Source: Rhizobium sp. TH2
GTDB lineage: Bacteria > Pseudomonadota > Alphaproteobacteria > Rhizobiales > Rhizobiaceae
Direction of reading: 5' to 3'
NCBI RefSeq assembly: GCF_024707525.1
Contig: NZ_CP062231.1
Coordinates: forward strand, 3,534,001-3,598,000
DNA: 64,000 bases
The notes under the pieces were generated by a model. That model was not told the DNA's origin. It searched no databases and saw nothing but the letters and a program-made list of their open reading frames with translations. Each line of letters opens with the position of its first letter. Position 1 is the stretch's first letter. The position numbers and the translations under genes were made by a program. Shown one piece after another: positions 19,601 through 32,765 of this stretch.

Positions 19601-21985
19601 ATGCTTTTCAAATCTGCAACCGGTCGGAACATCTTTGCAATCGCAGCCTCCGGGCTGGTTGCGACGCTGGCAACGGCGGGCGTGCTTTTCACCATTGCCT
19701 ACAAGGATTCCGAGGAAGCAAGCCTGGAGCAGATGCGCCAGATCGCCAGTAACAACGCACTCAGCATCGAAAAATCCATGGCGCAGGGGATGCAGACCGT
19801 CGACAATCTCAAGAGCACACTCACCGCGATGAAGCTCGGCGGCGCGACCGATCGCGCCAATGCCGACAGACTGCTGGAGACGCTGCTCAGGGACAACAAG
19901 ATGGCGCTGGGCGTATGGACGGGCTGGGACCCGAATGCCTTCGACGGCAAGGATGCAGAATTCGTCGGCAAGAAGGGCCACGACAAGACCGGCCGCTATG
20001 TTCCTTACTGGGTCAAGAGCGGCGATAAGATCATCAATGAGCCGCTGCTCGATTACACGGTTTCCGGCGCCGGCGACTATTACATTCTTGCTCATGATCA
20101 ACAGAAGTCCGTGGTTATCGAGCCCTATGTCTATCCCATTGACGGCAAGCCGCAATTGATCACCTCGCTCGTCTCGCCGATCATGATCGACGGCAAGGCG
20201 GTCGGCGTCGCTGGCATGGATATCTCGCTCGAAAGCGCCAACACGGCCCTCGCTGCCATCCGCCCGATGGGCGACGGCTTCCTGAGCCTGGTTACCGGCT
20301 CCGGCAGCATCCTGGCGCATCCCGTCAAGGAACTCGCCGGCAAGTCGATCAAGGACGCCGGCGAAATGGCCCAGGGCTGGGACAAGCTCATTGCCAACCC
20401 CGGCGTCGAAAATGAAGCAACCATTTCCGACGGCACGACCTATATGTCAGTCGCCTATCCCGTCAAACTGACGGCGGAAAATAACTGGTACGCTGTAGTT
20501 TCCATCCCGAAGAAAACGGTTTTTGCCAGTCTCTATCACATGGCCTGGATGGCTGCAGCCGTCACCGCCATTGCTGCCATTCTGCTCGCGGGCCTCGGCC
20601 TGCTGATTTCGCGCCGCTTCATCGCCCGCATTTCAAATGTCATCGGCCAGACCGACCGAATCGCCAAGGGCGATCTCGACGTCGTGCTCTCCGACGCCGA
20701 GAAAAAGGACGAAATCGGCGATCTTTCCCGCTCGCTCGCTATGCTTCTCGAAAACAACCGCCACAAGGTCGAACTCGAGGCACAGGCACATGCCAATCAG
20801 GCCCAACAGGAAAAGGAGCGCGCCGATCGCGCCCGCATCACATCAGCCCAGGAGGAGGAAGTGCGCTTCGCGGTCACCGAACTCGCCGGCGGCCTCAAGC
20901 AGCTCTCGGACGGCGATATGACGATCCGTCTCGACAAGCCGTTCACCGGCGCGCTCGAGCAGATCCGCAACGACTTCAACGGCTCGATCGAAAAACTGCA
21001 GGAAGCGCTCGTCTCCTTCTCGGAAAATGCCGCCACGATCGAATCGGGCTCGAAGGAAATCCGCTCCGCCGCCGACGACCTGTCGCGCCGGACCGAGCAG
21101 CAGGCCGCCTCCGTGGAAGAAACCGCAGCCGCGCTCGAACAGATCACGACCTCGGTCAAGGATTCGACCACGCGCGCCGAGGAAGCCGGTTCGCTGGTTG
21201 CCAAGACCAAGGACGGCGCCGAAAAATCCGGTGAAGTCGTTCGCAATGCCGTGGCCGCGATGAGCGAGATCGAGCGTTCCTCGCAGTCAATCTCCAATAT
21301 CATCGGCGTCATCGACGAGATCGCCTTCCAGACCAACCTGCTGGCACTGAACGCGGGCGTCGAGGCAGCCCGTGCGGGTGAAGCCGGCAAGGGTTTTGCC
21401 GTCGTCGCGCAGGAAGTCCGCGAACTTGCCCAGCGCTCGGCCAACGCGGCGAAGGAGATTAAGGGCCTGATCACCTCGTCGGGTGATCACGTCAAGCGCG
21501 GCGTCAGCCTTGTCGGCGAGACCGGTCAGGCACTGGAAATGATCGTTGTCGAAGTCCAGCAGATCAACAGCAACGTCCAGGCCATCGTCCAGGCAGCACG
21601 TGAGCAGTCCATCGGGCTCCAGGAAATCAACACGGCCGTCAACCAGATGGATCAGGGAACCCAGCAGAACGCGGCCATGGTCGAGGAAACCAATGCCGCG
21701 GCCCATACGCTGGCGACGGAAGTGACCTCGTTGTCGAGCCGCCTTGGCCAGTTCAATCTCGGCGGCCGCACCGCGCACTCCCGCGTGGAACCTGTCCGGC
21801 ATTCGCAGCCTGTTGCAGCAAGACCGGCGGCCATCAGGCCGGCCTCGGCCCCGGTACGCATCGCGCCGGCAGCCGTCTCCCGCGCAGTGCCTGCCGCCTC
21901 CCCTGCCCGCGCGCTCGGCAACAAGCTGGCAGCAGCTTTCCCTGCCGCCCCCGCACCAAGCGGCGGCGAGTGGGAAGAATTCTAG
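19601..21985 (+). CDS. Methyl-accepting chemotaxis protein with Cache sensor
   Basis: A 794-residue transmembrane chemoreceptor. N-terminal helix 1 (about residues 10-30) is followed by a periplasmic Cache-type ligand domain (about 35-305) with [13 protein letters not shown] and [18 protein letters not shown], and then helix 2 (about 308-330). HAMP domains follow at about 330-383 and again near 420-470. The signalling domain contains the conserved hairpin tip [23 protein letters not shown] (here interrupted for length only; about 568-590). The tail is Pro/Ala-rich and ends EWEEF, which resembles the xWxxF pentapeptide that tethers CheR/CheB in adaptation. The ligand is unknown; Cache domains often bind amino or organic acids. 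A terminator follows. Confidence 0.93.
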   Translation: MLFKSATGRNIFAIAASGLVATLATAGVLFTIAYKDSEEASLEQMRQIASNNALSIEKSMAQGMQTVDNLKSTLTAMKLGGATDRANADRLLETLLRDNKMALGVWTGWDPNAFDGKDAEFVGKKGHDKTGRYVPYWVKSGDKIINEPLLDYTVSGAGDYYILAHDQQKSVVIEPYVYPIDGKPQLITSLVSPIMIDGKAVGVAGMDISLESANTALAAIRPMGDGFLSLVTGSGSILAHPVKELAGKSIKDAGEMAQGWDKLIANPGVENEATISDGTTYMSVAYPVKLTAENNWYAVVSIPKKTVFASLYHMAWMAAAVTAIAAILLAGLGLLISRRFIARISNVIGQTDRIAKGDLDVVLSDAEKKDEIGDLSRSLAMLLENNRHKVELEAQAHANQAQQEKERADRARITSAQEEEVRFAVTELAGGLKQLSDGDMTIRLDKPFTGALEQIRNDFNGSIEKLQEALVSFSENAATIESGSKEIRSAADDLSRRTEQQAASVEETAAALEQITTSVKDSTTRAEEAGSLVAKTKDGAEKSGEVVRNAVAAMSEIERSSQSISNIIGVIDEIAFQTNLLALNAGVEAARAGEAGKGFAVVAQEVRELAQRSANAAKEIKGLITSSGDHVKRGVSLVGETGQALEMIVVEVQQINSNVQAIVQAAREQSIGLQEINTAVNQMDQGTQQNAAMVEETNAAAHTLATEVTSLSSRLGQFNLGGRTAHSRVEPVRHSQPVAARPAAIRPASAPVRIAPAAVSRAVPAASPARALGNKLAAAFPAAPAPSGGEWEEF

Positions 21986-22011
21986 GACCAGGCCAAATAT
22001 TCGCACGCATG

Positions 22012-22037
22012 AGCGGCGGGATTTTCCCGCCGCTTTT
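22012..22037 (+). terminator. Intrinsic terminator after the chemoreceptor gene
   Basis: A perfect 9-bp stem (AGCGGCGGG / CCCGCCGCT) with an ATTTT loop and a short T run, 26 bases past the stop codon. Confidence 0.85.
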
Positions 22038-22123
22038 CATTTATGGCGACCGCATCCAAGGCGGCTTGACCCATTGCAGCTTTCCCGCTCCAATCAGGGC
22101 GGAGCATCTTGGGAGGAACGTTC

Positions 22124-23143
22124 ATGAAGGCCATGCGGCTCGAATCCGTCGGAAATCTCTTCGTGCGGGACGTGGAAAAGCCGCGGCCCGGTCCGGATGA
22201 TCTGCTGGTTCGGGTTGAGGCCTGCGGCGTCTGCGGCACGGACCGTCACCTTCTGCTTGGCGAGTTTCCGTCCAAGCCGCCCGTGACCATTGGACACGAG
22301 TTCGCCGGCATCATCGAGGCCATCGGCACCGACGTGACCGGCTTCAAGATCGGCGACCGCGTTACCGGCGACCCGAACATTTCCTGCGGCCGCTGCCCCC
22401 AATGCATGGCCGGACGCGTCAACCTGTGCCGCAATCTGCAGGCTATCGGCATCCACCGGGATGGCGGCTTTGCCGAATATGTCATCGTGCCGCAAAAGCA
22501 GGCTTTCTCCATTCCGCTCGACCTCGACCCGATGCATGGTGCCTTCTGCGAACCGCTCGCCTGCTGCCTTCACGGCGTGGATATGGCCGAGATCAGGACG
22601 GGTTCATCCGTGGTCGTCCTCGGCGGCGGCGTGATCGGCCTCCTGGTCGTGCAGCTTGCCCGGCTGGCTGGCGCGACAACCGTCATTCTCTCGACCCGAC
22701 AGGAATCAAAACGCCGGCTCGCCGAAGAACTGGGCGCAACGGCAAGCGTCGATCCCTCCTCTTCGGACATTATCGAGGCAATCACTGGTCCAAACGGCCT
22801 CGTGCCCCGCGGCGTCGATGTCGTCATCGAATGCGCCGGCGTGGCGGAAACCGTGGAGCAAACGACGCGACTCGCCAAGGCGGGCGGCACCGTGGTTATC
22901 CTCGGCGTCATGCCGCAGGGCGCCAAGGTGCAGATCGAGCCCTTCGATATCCTGTTCCGCGAGCTTCGTGTGCTGGGCTCCTTCATCAACCCCTTCGTCC
23001 ATCGCCGCGCCGCCGATCTTGTGGCGTCGGGCGCCATCAATGTCGAGAAGCTGATCTCACGCCGCGTATCGCTGAATGAAGCTCCGGAGGTCGTCCGCAA
23101 TCCGGCCCGCGCAGGCGAGGTCAAAGTGCTGGTGGTGCCTTAG
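22124..23143 (+). CDS. Zinc-dependent alcohol/polyol dehydrogenase (MDR family)
   Basis: A 339-residue zinc medium-chain dehydrogenase. It has catalytic zinc residues in CGVCGTDRH and GHEFAG, the structural zinc cluster CGRCPQCMAGRVNLC, and the NAD-binding motif GGGVIGLLVVQLARL. The overall pattern is closest to sorbitol/threonine dehydrogenase-like and other polyol dehydrogenases. The exact substrate cannot be told. The start at 22124 is backed by GGGAGGA 7 bases upstream. It stands alone between the chemoreceptor terminator and carB. Confidence 0.85.
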   Translation: MKAMRLESVGNLFVRDVEKPRPGPDDLLVRVEACGVCGTDRHLLLGEFPSKPPVTIGHEFAGIIEAIGTDVTGFKIGDRVTGDPNISCGRCPQCMAGRVNLCRNLQAIGIHRDGGFAEYVIVPQKQAFSIPLDLDPMHGAFCEPLACCLHGVDMAEIRTGSSVVVLGGGVIGLLVVQLARLAGATTVILSTRQESKRRLAEELGATASVDPSSSDIIEAITGPNGLVPRGVDVVIECAGVAETVEQTTRLAKAGGTVVILGVMPQGAKVQIEPFDILFRELRVLGSFINPFVHRRAADLVASGAINVEKLISRRVSLNEAPEVVRNPARAGEVKVLVVP

Positions 23144-23321
23144 CCGCCGCACCGAATCCAAATGTCGTGAATTGCTGAAAAAACTTCGATTGCGGGGTTT
23201 CGTTCGGCGGATCATTTCCCTATAAGCCGCTTCTAGCCTTGACACACCCGCAGTCTGCGCCCGGCCGGTTCCCAGAACCGAATGCCGGCTCTTGCCGCAG
23301 GCCATTGAGATGGAAGCATAG
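23144..23321. other. Leader region upstream of carB
   Basis: About 180 bp with no gene. CTATAA at about 23220 is a possible -10 element for carB, but no matching -35 at normal spacing was found. A moderate purine-rich ribosome site precedes the carB ATG. Confidence 0.35.
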
Positions 23322-26806
<3,485 letters not shown>

Positions 26807-26810
<4 letters not shown>

Positions 26811-28270
26811 GGCACGCTTTTCGCTGATGGAATGGCGGACGTCGAAACCACCGTCCGCCATCCGAAGACCAAGGTGACAAGTGCCATTGCGAACGCGGCA
26901 ACGAATACCGGCACGAGCACGCCGCGAAGGTCTTCGCCAGTAAGGCCCTCGCGAAGACCCGCAACATTTGCCAGCAGCCCGAAGACAGCGCCACCAATCG
27001 CATAGCCTGTCGATTGCAACGTCGGAGGCAGCGCCGAGGTCTTGTCGCGCTCCGCCTCGGATGCGCGGTCCATCAACAACTGGCTGAGCGTTCCCCAGCT
27101 CACACCGAACCCGGCGCCCACCACGACTTGGCTCGGATAGACCAGCCACAACGTGTCGAGCGTGACAGCCGTGACGATCCCTCCGGTGCCTGTTGCGAGC
27201 AGAAGCGGCCCAAGCACGATCAGCCGATTGCGCGTTTCAACCGACTTGATGCTGGCCACCAGAATCCCGGTGAAGCTCCAGGCCAGAGCCAGGATCGCAC
27301 TTGCAAGACCTGCTTCCGCCGGCTTCAGACCCCAGATGCCCTGTAGCCCATACATCAGATAGACAGCGCCAGCTGAACCCACAAAGGGCATGAGCAGAAT
27401 GATCCACAAGCCAGCACCCGGCAGGGCGCGCGGCGAAAAGGCATCTCGCGGCAAGAGCGTGTGGGTGTTCCGCTTATCAGCCTTCAGGAAAACCAAGAAC
27501 GATACAGCGGCCGCAGCCAGCAGCGACACGATGGCAAGTCGCGATTCCGTCAGGCCGCAGATCGAGATCGCCAGAATGCCCACTCCGATCATGATAAGCC
27601 GAACGAGCGGCACAGGGGTAGTGTTCTCATCGGCTTTTGGCTGGCGTGGAACGAGGAAAAGCACAAGCACGATGAAGAGCACCGCTGCCGGCAGGCTCGA
27701 TGCAAAGGCTGCCCGCCAGGACACATACTGCGTAAGGATGCCTGCAATCAATGGTCCGCCAAAGGCAGCCGCCGCCCAGGCAATACCCTGGCCGCCGAAT
27801 ACTTTCGGCACCAGCGACTTGGGAAACAGGACTGGAATCAGCGCATAGCAGAGCGCGATCGTGATGCCCTGGCCGAAGCCCTGTAACAGCCGCCCAACGA
27901 CGAGATGTGAGGAATTCGTGGCAAGGCTCGCAAGGATGGTTCCGACGAGGAAGACAATCGAAGCTGCCACGAGCGTCAACCTGGCCCCGAAGCGGCCTTT
28001 GAGATAGGCGGCCATAGCACCGCCGATGATGGCGAACACGAGATACAGCGAAAACGCCCAGGCAAGCAGCCATGGCTTGCCGAGCTCCGCCACGGCGGAA
28101 GGCAAGGCGACCGAAACGAAGAATTCGTTGAAAGCGAAGAGAGCCACACCCAGGCACAACATGATCGTCGAGATGAAGTATTTCGGCCTAAGAAGATCAC
28201 GCCAGCCGTCGTCGGCACCCTCCTCCGCAACAGGGATGTCGCTATCAATGAGCTCACTTTGCACGGTCAT
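26807..28270 (-). CDS. MFS drug-efflux transporter under a SoxR-type promoter
   Basis: A 487-residue, probably 14-helix major facilitator related to DHA2-type multidrug exporters. The soluble N-terminus (about 30 residues) is followed by [19 protein letters not shown] in helix 1, motif A-like [12 protein letters not shown], and [10 protein letters not shown]. The start is ATG at 28270 with GGAAGGAAG upstream. An in-frame ATG at 28324 would lie upstream of the predicted transcription start and is rejected. The promoter carries an 18-bp SoxR-box-like palindrome in a 19-bp spacer, so the gene is probably induced by redox-cycling compounds such as phenazines or quinones. The soxR gene itself is not in this window. 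Its stop overlaps the carB stop. Confidence 0.88.
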
Positions 28271-28309
28271 TCTTGCTTCCTTCCGAACCTCCGGGAATCT
28301 GAAGCAACA

Positions 28310-28340
28310 TGAATACAACCTCAACTTAGGTTGAGGTAAA
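28310..28340 (-). promoter_or_regulatory. SoxR-type promoter: -35, 19-bp spacer with 18-bp palindrome, -10
   Basis: On the minus strand TTTACC (28340-28335) and TATTCA (28315-28310) are separated by 19 bp, the overlong spacer typical of MerR-family-activated promoters. The palindrome CCTCAACCTAAGTTGAGG occupies 28336-28319. It matches 15 of 18 positions of the E. coli soxS SoxR box (CCTCAAGTTAACTTGAGG), including both 6-bp outer arms. The -35/box junction TTTACCTCAA is identical to that of soxS as I remember it. Confidence 0.8.
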
Positions 28341-28433
28341 GAGCGATTTGAAAATTATTTCTCCAAGACGATGCTGCCATTTTGTGACAGCATTATGCGC
28401 TAGTATCTCTCCATCAAACCAATGGAGGACGCC

Positions 28434-28838
28434 ATGCTGAAGACCTATCGCGGAAGCTGCCATTGCGGCCGAGTGAAATACGAAGTCGATGTCGATCTCG
28501 CTGCCGGCACCGGCCGCTGCAACTGCACCTTCTGCTCGAAGTCGCGCTCATGGGGCGCCAATGTCAAGCCCGAGGCCTTCCGTCTTCTGTGCGAGGAGAC
28601 CGACACCAACGACTACCAGTTCGGTACGATGAGCGGCCATCATCGTTTCTGCAAGACCTGCGGCCTGCACGCCTATGGTGACGGTTATGTCGAGCAGATC
28701 GGCGGCGCGTTCGTCTCCATCAATGTTGCCTGCTTGGACGATGTCGCGCCGGAGGAACTCGCAAGTCTGCCGATCCACTATGCGGATGGGCTGAACTACA
28801 ACTGGCCAAACTCGCCGAAGATCACATCCTATCTCTAG
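28434..28838 (+). CDS. GFA family protein (glutathione-dependent formaldehyde-activating enzyme-like)
   Basis: A 134-residue zinc protein of the GFA/CENP-V family. Zinc-binding cysteines are in SCHCGRVKYE (residues 9-11), RCNCTFCSKS (about 29-34) and FCKTCGLHAYG (about 75-78). The type member joins formaldehyde to glutathione, but most family members have no proven function, so I do not infer the reaction. The start is ATG at 28434 with GGAGG 5-6 bases upstream. The in-frame ATG at 28422 overlaps that ribosome site. It is divergent from the SoxR-box MFS gene and shares its upstream region. Confidence 0.87.
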   Translation: MLKTYRGSCHCGRVKYEVDVDLAAGTGRCNCTFCSKSRSWGANVKPEAFRLLCEETDTNDYQFGTMSGHHRFCKTCGLHAYGDGYVEQIGGAFVSINVACLDDVAPEELASLPIHYADGLNYNWPNSPKITSYL

Positions 28839-28842
28839 GGGT

Positions 28843-28970
28843 TCTTGGCCCTGGATGGTTTGAGGAATGGCGATTTGATATCGATGCGCGAGGGTGGCAC
28901 GGAATCCGCGATTCCCATCCGCCCCGCACCGACCGTCTTGTCGCCTTCCCATTCATAGACGGAGCCGCGC
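28843..28970 (-). pseudogene. Fragment of a duplicated SRPBCC-family gene
   Basis: About 125 bp here align almost base for base with 31064-31180, inside the intact SRPBCC gene on the same strand 2.2 kb away. The shared stretch encodes the equivalent of YEWEGDKxVGAGRM and DSVPPSR. Roughly four of five bases match by eye, and the flanks do not match. It is squeezed between the GFA stop and the stop of the phosphoethanolamine-transferase gene. It has no start and covers only about 42 codons, so it is a remnant of an old duplication and not a gene. Confidence 0.8.
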
Positions 28971-28988
28971 TGTTTCGATCATGGATCA

Positions 28989-30680
28989 TCAATTCAGTTC
29001 GCGCAGTTCATCCTCAGGCAGGGTGGCGTCCTTGGGCATGACAATATGCGATACGCCGGGAACATAGGGCCGTCCTCGTATCATGCGCTGCCACGGCTTG
29101 AAACCATCGCCGGTCACGTCGTATTCCGGCCGATCGAATGCGGTCGTAATGTCGAGCCGCGACAGAATGGTCCAATCGATCTGGTCCGTCTGGTAAGGAC
29201 GCTGTTCCAATTCGCTCTTTTTTGCCAGTAGGGCGGGGTTATCCTTCAGCCATAGGATCACTGGCACGGTAAATCCGGATTCCAGAAAGAGCTGGTGGCC
29301 CCAGACATCCGTTAACTGGCCAACTTCCTGACCGTGGTCGGAAAGAAAAAGCATTTCGCTGTTTTTCACCTTGTCGGCCTTGAGCCTGGAAATCACCGAG
29401 GAAAGGATGAAGTCGGTGTAGCGGATGGTGTCGTCGTAATGGTTGCGGGCAACCGCAAGCCCGCTCCATTTGGCGGCCATTTCGTGCGCGACCTCGTCGT
29501 CGGCATTATCATAGACGGCGAAATTCTCCGGATAGCGCAATTGGTAATGCTGATGCGAGCCGATCGTGTGCAGCACGATGAATTTGCGCTCGGCGGGATC
29601 GGCGAGCGCCTTGTCGAGTTCCGGTAGCAGTTTCTCGTCAAGGCTGGTATCGCTGCGCTGGCCGAGACCGCTATTGACGATCGTGAACTGATCCGCCTGT
29701 TGGGCGAAAACGGTATTGATCAGAAAACCATTCTGGTTGGTGAGCCAGAAGGTTTTGTAGCCCGCAGCCTTGGCAAGGCCCAAGACATCTGGCTCCGCGC
29801 GCCAACTGTTATCGTTTTCATGGTCGGCAATGGTGAAAATGCGAGTGACTTCCCGGTTGGTACTGCCCCAGGAAGAGATAGCATCGCGGAAAACCAGCAT
29901 TTCGCCGGCCAGCGCGTCGAGTTTCGGCGTCGTTTTGCGCTTGTAGCCGTAAAGCGACCAATCGGAGCGATTGGAGCTTTCCCCAATGACCAGCACGAAG
30001 GTTTTCGGATCCTTGGCGGCAATGTGCGGATTCCAGGCGGGAAGTCGCTTCTCCGCGTCCTTGCGCGAGGCGACCAGCAGAACGCGATAGTTCTGCTCGT
30101 TCTGATACTTCTGGTAAAACTTGATCCAGCGCCACGCGGGGTCGGCGCGCGCGACGACAGGATTGCCGTGATAGGCGAGAGGCAGCACGATCAGGACCAG
30201 ACCAGCCAGCATTACGAAAGCCCGGTGCCAGCGAACGGGGCCGAAGCTCCTTGCGGATATCCGGACCAAAGCCGTCAGCAGCCAGGCCAAAACTGGCGTC
30301 AGCACCAGAATGACGACGATCAGCATCCAGGAGTCGTCGAAATATTCCCTGACATCAAGCAGGCTTGTATTGGAGAGCGCCTCGATAACCACCGGCGACT
30401 CGAGGCTCAGGCTGTAGCGCGCCATGACGAAACCGGCGGAAAAGAAATCAGCGACCCAGAGCATGGCCCAAAGAAAGTAGAGTCCATAGCCGATAAAGGC
30501 CCAGCGCGGAAAGAGGATCGCAAATCCCCAGACCGGCATTGCCATAACAGGAATGGCGAGGCCGGCGACCGCGGCGATGCGCGTCGGGGCGCCACAAAGG
30601 TAGAGAATGCCGGTAGCAAGCCCGTAAAGGCTCAGGAAAATTGCCGCATTGCGCAACAATTTTAAGGTCGAGATTTGCAT
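28989..30680 (-). CDS. Phosphoethanolamine transferase-like membrane sulfatase-fold enzyme
   Basis: About 563 residues. Five hydrophobic helices at the N-terminus (about residues 5-185) are followed by a periplasmic sulfatase-fold domain. Family motifs are VIGESSNRSDWSLYGY, the segment SSWGSTNREVTRIFT with the likely nucleophile threonine, HTIGSHQHY, and the metal-binding LFLSDHGQE near the C-terminus. This fits EptA/OpgE-like enzymes that move phosphoethanolamine from phosphatidylethanolamine to lipid A, glucans or other envelope targets. The acceptor is unknown, so no symbol is given. ATG at 30680 has GGAAGAA upstream. An ATG 19 codons earlier would add a hydrophilic leader. Confidence 0.82.
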   Translation of the reverse strand: MQISTLKLLRNAAIFLSLYGLATGILYLCGAPTRIAAVAGLAIPVMAMPVWGFAILFPRWAFIGYGLYFLWAMLWVADFFSAGFVMARYSLSLESPVVIEALSNTSLLDVREYFDDSWMLIVVILVLTPVLAWLLTALVRISARSFGPVRWHRAFVMLAGLVLIVLPLAYHGNPVVARADPAWRWIKFYQKYQNEQNYRVLLVASRKDAEKRLPAWNPHIAAKDPKTFVLVIGESSNRSDWSLYGYKRKTTPKLDALAGEMLVFRDAISSWGSTNREVTRIFTIADHENDNSWRAEPDVLGLAKAAGYKTFWLTNQNGFLINTVFAQQADQFTIVNSGLGQRSDTSLDEKLLPELDKALADPAERKFIVLHTIGSHQHYQLRYPENFAVYDNADDEVAHEMAAKWSGLAVARNHYDDTIRYTDFILSSVISRLKADKVKNSEMLFLSDHGQEVGQLTDVWGHQLFLESGFTVPVILWLKDNPALLAKKSELEQRPYQTDQIDWTILSRLDITTAFDRPEYDVTGDGFKPWQRMIRGRPYVPGVSHIVMPKDATLPEDELRELN

Positions 30681-30855
30681 CGGTTCTTCCGGGGGGCTTG
30701 CGACATCACGCGCTTGTTTTTCCGCTGTTAACAGCAAACCTCAGGAGCAACAAGACGATTTTATGACGCGCTAATGCAATGATCGGCTTCGCTCGGAAGC
30801 CGAGCCTCGCCCTTGTAGCGTCGTCAGCGATCCACAACCCCTGGCGCTATACTTG

Positions 30856-31410
30856 TCAGGATTCCGTCAACAGGCCGCGCTCGGCTTCGGCCTTCATCGC
30901 GGCGAGGCCTTTCTCGAAATCACCGCCCACCATTTTGTCCATGCTCATGAACATGCCCATGATCTTGAACATGAGATTGTTGGTGCCGGTCATTTCCCAC
31001 AACACCTGCGATGCACCGCCGACGGGCGTGATGGTAAATACCGTACGGTTCTCGGCTTTGAATGGCTTGAGGAATGACAGTCTGATATCCACGCGCGAGG
31101 GCGGCACGGAATCCAGGATTTCCATCCGCCCCGCGCCGACCTTCTTGTCGCCCTCCCATTCATAGACCGAGCCGCGTCCGGCCTCAGTGCCGGAGAGCGT
31201 TCGCTTGAGATGGGGATCGAGCTTTTCCCAGGGCGACCATTTCGGCCATTGCCGGAAATCGTTGATCAGCGCGAAGACCGTGTCGGCGGGAGCCTTGATC
31301 TCGGCCGAGCGCTTGACCGAGAACGCGTTGGGCTGCGTCGACGCGAATGTCAGCACCACGACGGCGACGGCCAGCAGGATTACGACGATATAGAGGAGGA
31401 CTGTGAGCAT
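30856..31410 (-). CDS. SRPBCC family protein with N-terminal membrane anchor
   Basis: A 184-residue protein. A single hydrophobic helix (about residues 3-24) is followed by a SRPBCC/START-like ligand-binding domain of the polyketide cyclase/AHSA1 type, opening VKRSAEIKAPADTVFALINDFRQWPKW. Such domains bind hydrophobic ligands in a helix-grip pocket, and the ligand is unknown. A decayed partial copy lies at 28843-28970. It stands alone, divergent from the alpha/beta hydrolase gene. Confidence 0.82.
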   Translation of the reverse strand: MLTVLLYIVVILLAVAVVVLTFASTQPNAFSVKRSAEIKAPADTVFALINDFRQWPKWSPWEKLDPHLKRTLSGTEAGRGSVYEWEGDKKVGAGRMEILDSVPPSRVDIRLSFLKPFKAENRTVFTITPVGGASQVLWEMTGTNNLMFKIMGMFMSMDKMVGGDFEKGLAAMKAEAERGLLTES

Positions 31411-31564
31411 ATCTTTTCCCCATCGCTGCCAAGGCCATCAATCTACGAGCAATACGCCTGCAAGCAAGCAAATCCTTGGCACAAGCAGCCGTTGTTTCCG
31501 ACCGAAGGAGAGTCTTAAGGCGTATGCGGTAGGGTAAGCGAATGCGCATGGGGAACTTCAAGGT

Positions 31565-32605
31565 ATGCCCAAGGCGATTCCATCGCGTCTTCGACGCTTC
31601 GCCGGGCTGAGCGCCGCGACGATTCTGGTCGTGATTGGTGCGGCGCTCGCCTGGCATTCGCTCGCGGCTTTCCTTCGCGAGACGGTCGAGCCGGGGCGTC
31701 ACGGACACCAGGGCACCTATGTCGAGGCAGCCGGGCTGGACATGCATTATAAGAGTTGGGGACCGTCCACCGGCACGCCGATCCTGCTGATCCATGGCAC
31801 ACTCGCCTGGTCCGACACCTGGTACGAGATCGCTGACAGGCTGGCCAAGCGAGGCTTCTATGTCATCGCGCCTGACCTGCCGCCATTCGGTTTTTCCGAG
31901 CGGCCTGGGAATGGTGACTATTCCCGCACGGCGCAGGCCGGTCTTGTCCTTGGCTTTGCCGATGCACTCGGCCTCAAGACCTTCGTTCTCGCGGGCCATT
32001 CCTTCGGCGCCGGCGCAACGCTTGAGGCTGCATTTACCGCCCCGGACCGGATCGAAGGCCTACTGCTGCTCGATGCAGCGTTGGGACTCGACAATCCCGG
32101 CGGCTCAAGCATGATCGCCGGCCTGTTCGATGCGCCCGTCCTGGGTCGCGCGCTCACCGCCTCGACCTTCACCAATCCGCTGATGACCAGCAAGGGTCTG
32201 CGCGACTTCATCTATGACGACCGGATCGTCGATGCCAGGCGCATCGCGCTCTACCAGCAGCCCTTCGTGTTGACGAACACCAGTAGCGAAACCGCCAAAT
32301 GGCTGGCCAGAGCGCTCTATGCCGACGAAAGCCGGTCGCTGGCTGCCGATCCAGCCAATTTCGCAAAGTTCGATCCTCCGGTCGTGCTGGTCTGGGGCCG
32401 GCAGGACAGCGTCACCCCGCTTGCCCAGGGCGAGCACATCCGGTCGCTCTTGCCGCGCGCAACGCTTGTCGTGCTCGATCATGTGAACCACATTCCGCAT
32501 GTCGAGAAACCGGAGGAAGTCGCCGATATAATGGCCGAGTTCGCAGGGTCTCTCGGCGGACGGGAAACGCCCCTGCCCCAGGCGCTGCTGCGCCGGACAC
32601 ATTGA
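31565..32605 (+). CDS. Alpha/beta hydrolase, membrane-anchored
   Basis: A 346-residue alpha/beta-hydrolase-fold protein. An N-terminal hydrophobic helix (about residues 12-36) suggests a signal anchor. The oxyanion motif is LIHGTLA, the nucleophile elbow GHSFGAG (Ser about 147), the acid is probably Asp in VWGRQDSV, and the catalytic His is in [15 protein letters not shown]. The full triad is therefore present. The substrate is unknown; the family holds esterases, dehalogenases and epoxide hydrolases. No neighbour gives a pathway. Confidence 0.83.
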   Translation: MPKAIPSRLRRFAGLSAATILVVIGAALAWHSLAAFLRETVEPGRHGHQGTYVEAAGLDMHYKSWGPSTGTPILLIHGTLAWSDTWYEIADRLAKRGFYVIAPDLPPFGFSERPGNGDYSRTAQAGLVLGFADALGLKTFVLAGHSFGAGATLEAAFTAPDRIEGLLLLDAALGLDNPGGSSMIAGLFDAPVLGRALTASTFTNPLMTSKGLRDFIYDDRIVDARRIALYQQPFVLTNTSSETAKWLARALYADESRSLAADPANFAKFDPPVVLVWGRQDSVTPLAQGEHIRSLLPRATLVVLDHVNHIPHVEKPEEVADIMAEFAGSLGGRETPLPQALLRRTH

Positions 32606-32657
32606 TCCACGGGCGGCACGCAGCAAAAAATGCTCGCATTTTCCACCCGGACTCTGC

Positions 32658-32663
32658 TATATA
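32658..32663 (+). promoter_or_regulatory. Possible -10 element of the greA promoter
   Basis: TATATA (within CTATATAA) lies about 100 bp upstream of the greA start in a locally AT-rich patch. No clear -35 was found at 16-18 bp, so this is a weak call. Confidence 0.3.
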
Positions 32664-32690
32664 AACAAAACACGAATTTTATTGACGGTT

Positions 32691-32724
32691 CAGAAGTTCG
32701 CGCTTCTGGGGCCGTTTTCTTTTT
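32691..32724 (+). terminator. Terminator-like hairpin in the greA leader
   Basis: A 6-bp stem (CAGAAG / CTTCTG) with a 6-nt loop, then GGGCCG and the T-rich run TTTTCTTTTT. It lies between the likely greA promoter and the greA ribosome site, so it could attenuate greA or release a short leader RNA. The stem is short and separated from the T run by 6 bases, so it is only a candidate. Confidence 0.45.
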
Positions 32725-32765
32725 GTGCCCGATTGGATGGGGCACGAATGCCAAGGAAGAATGAA

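Noticed and set aside
28271..28324. Longer N-terminus for the MFS exporter starting at ATG 28324
   Set aside because: This ATG lies within the predicted promoter and SoxR box, upstream of the expected transcript start. ATG 28270 has a good ribosome site.
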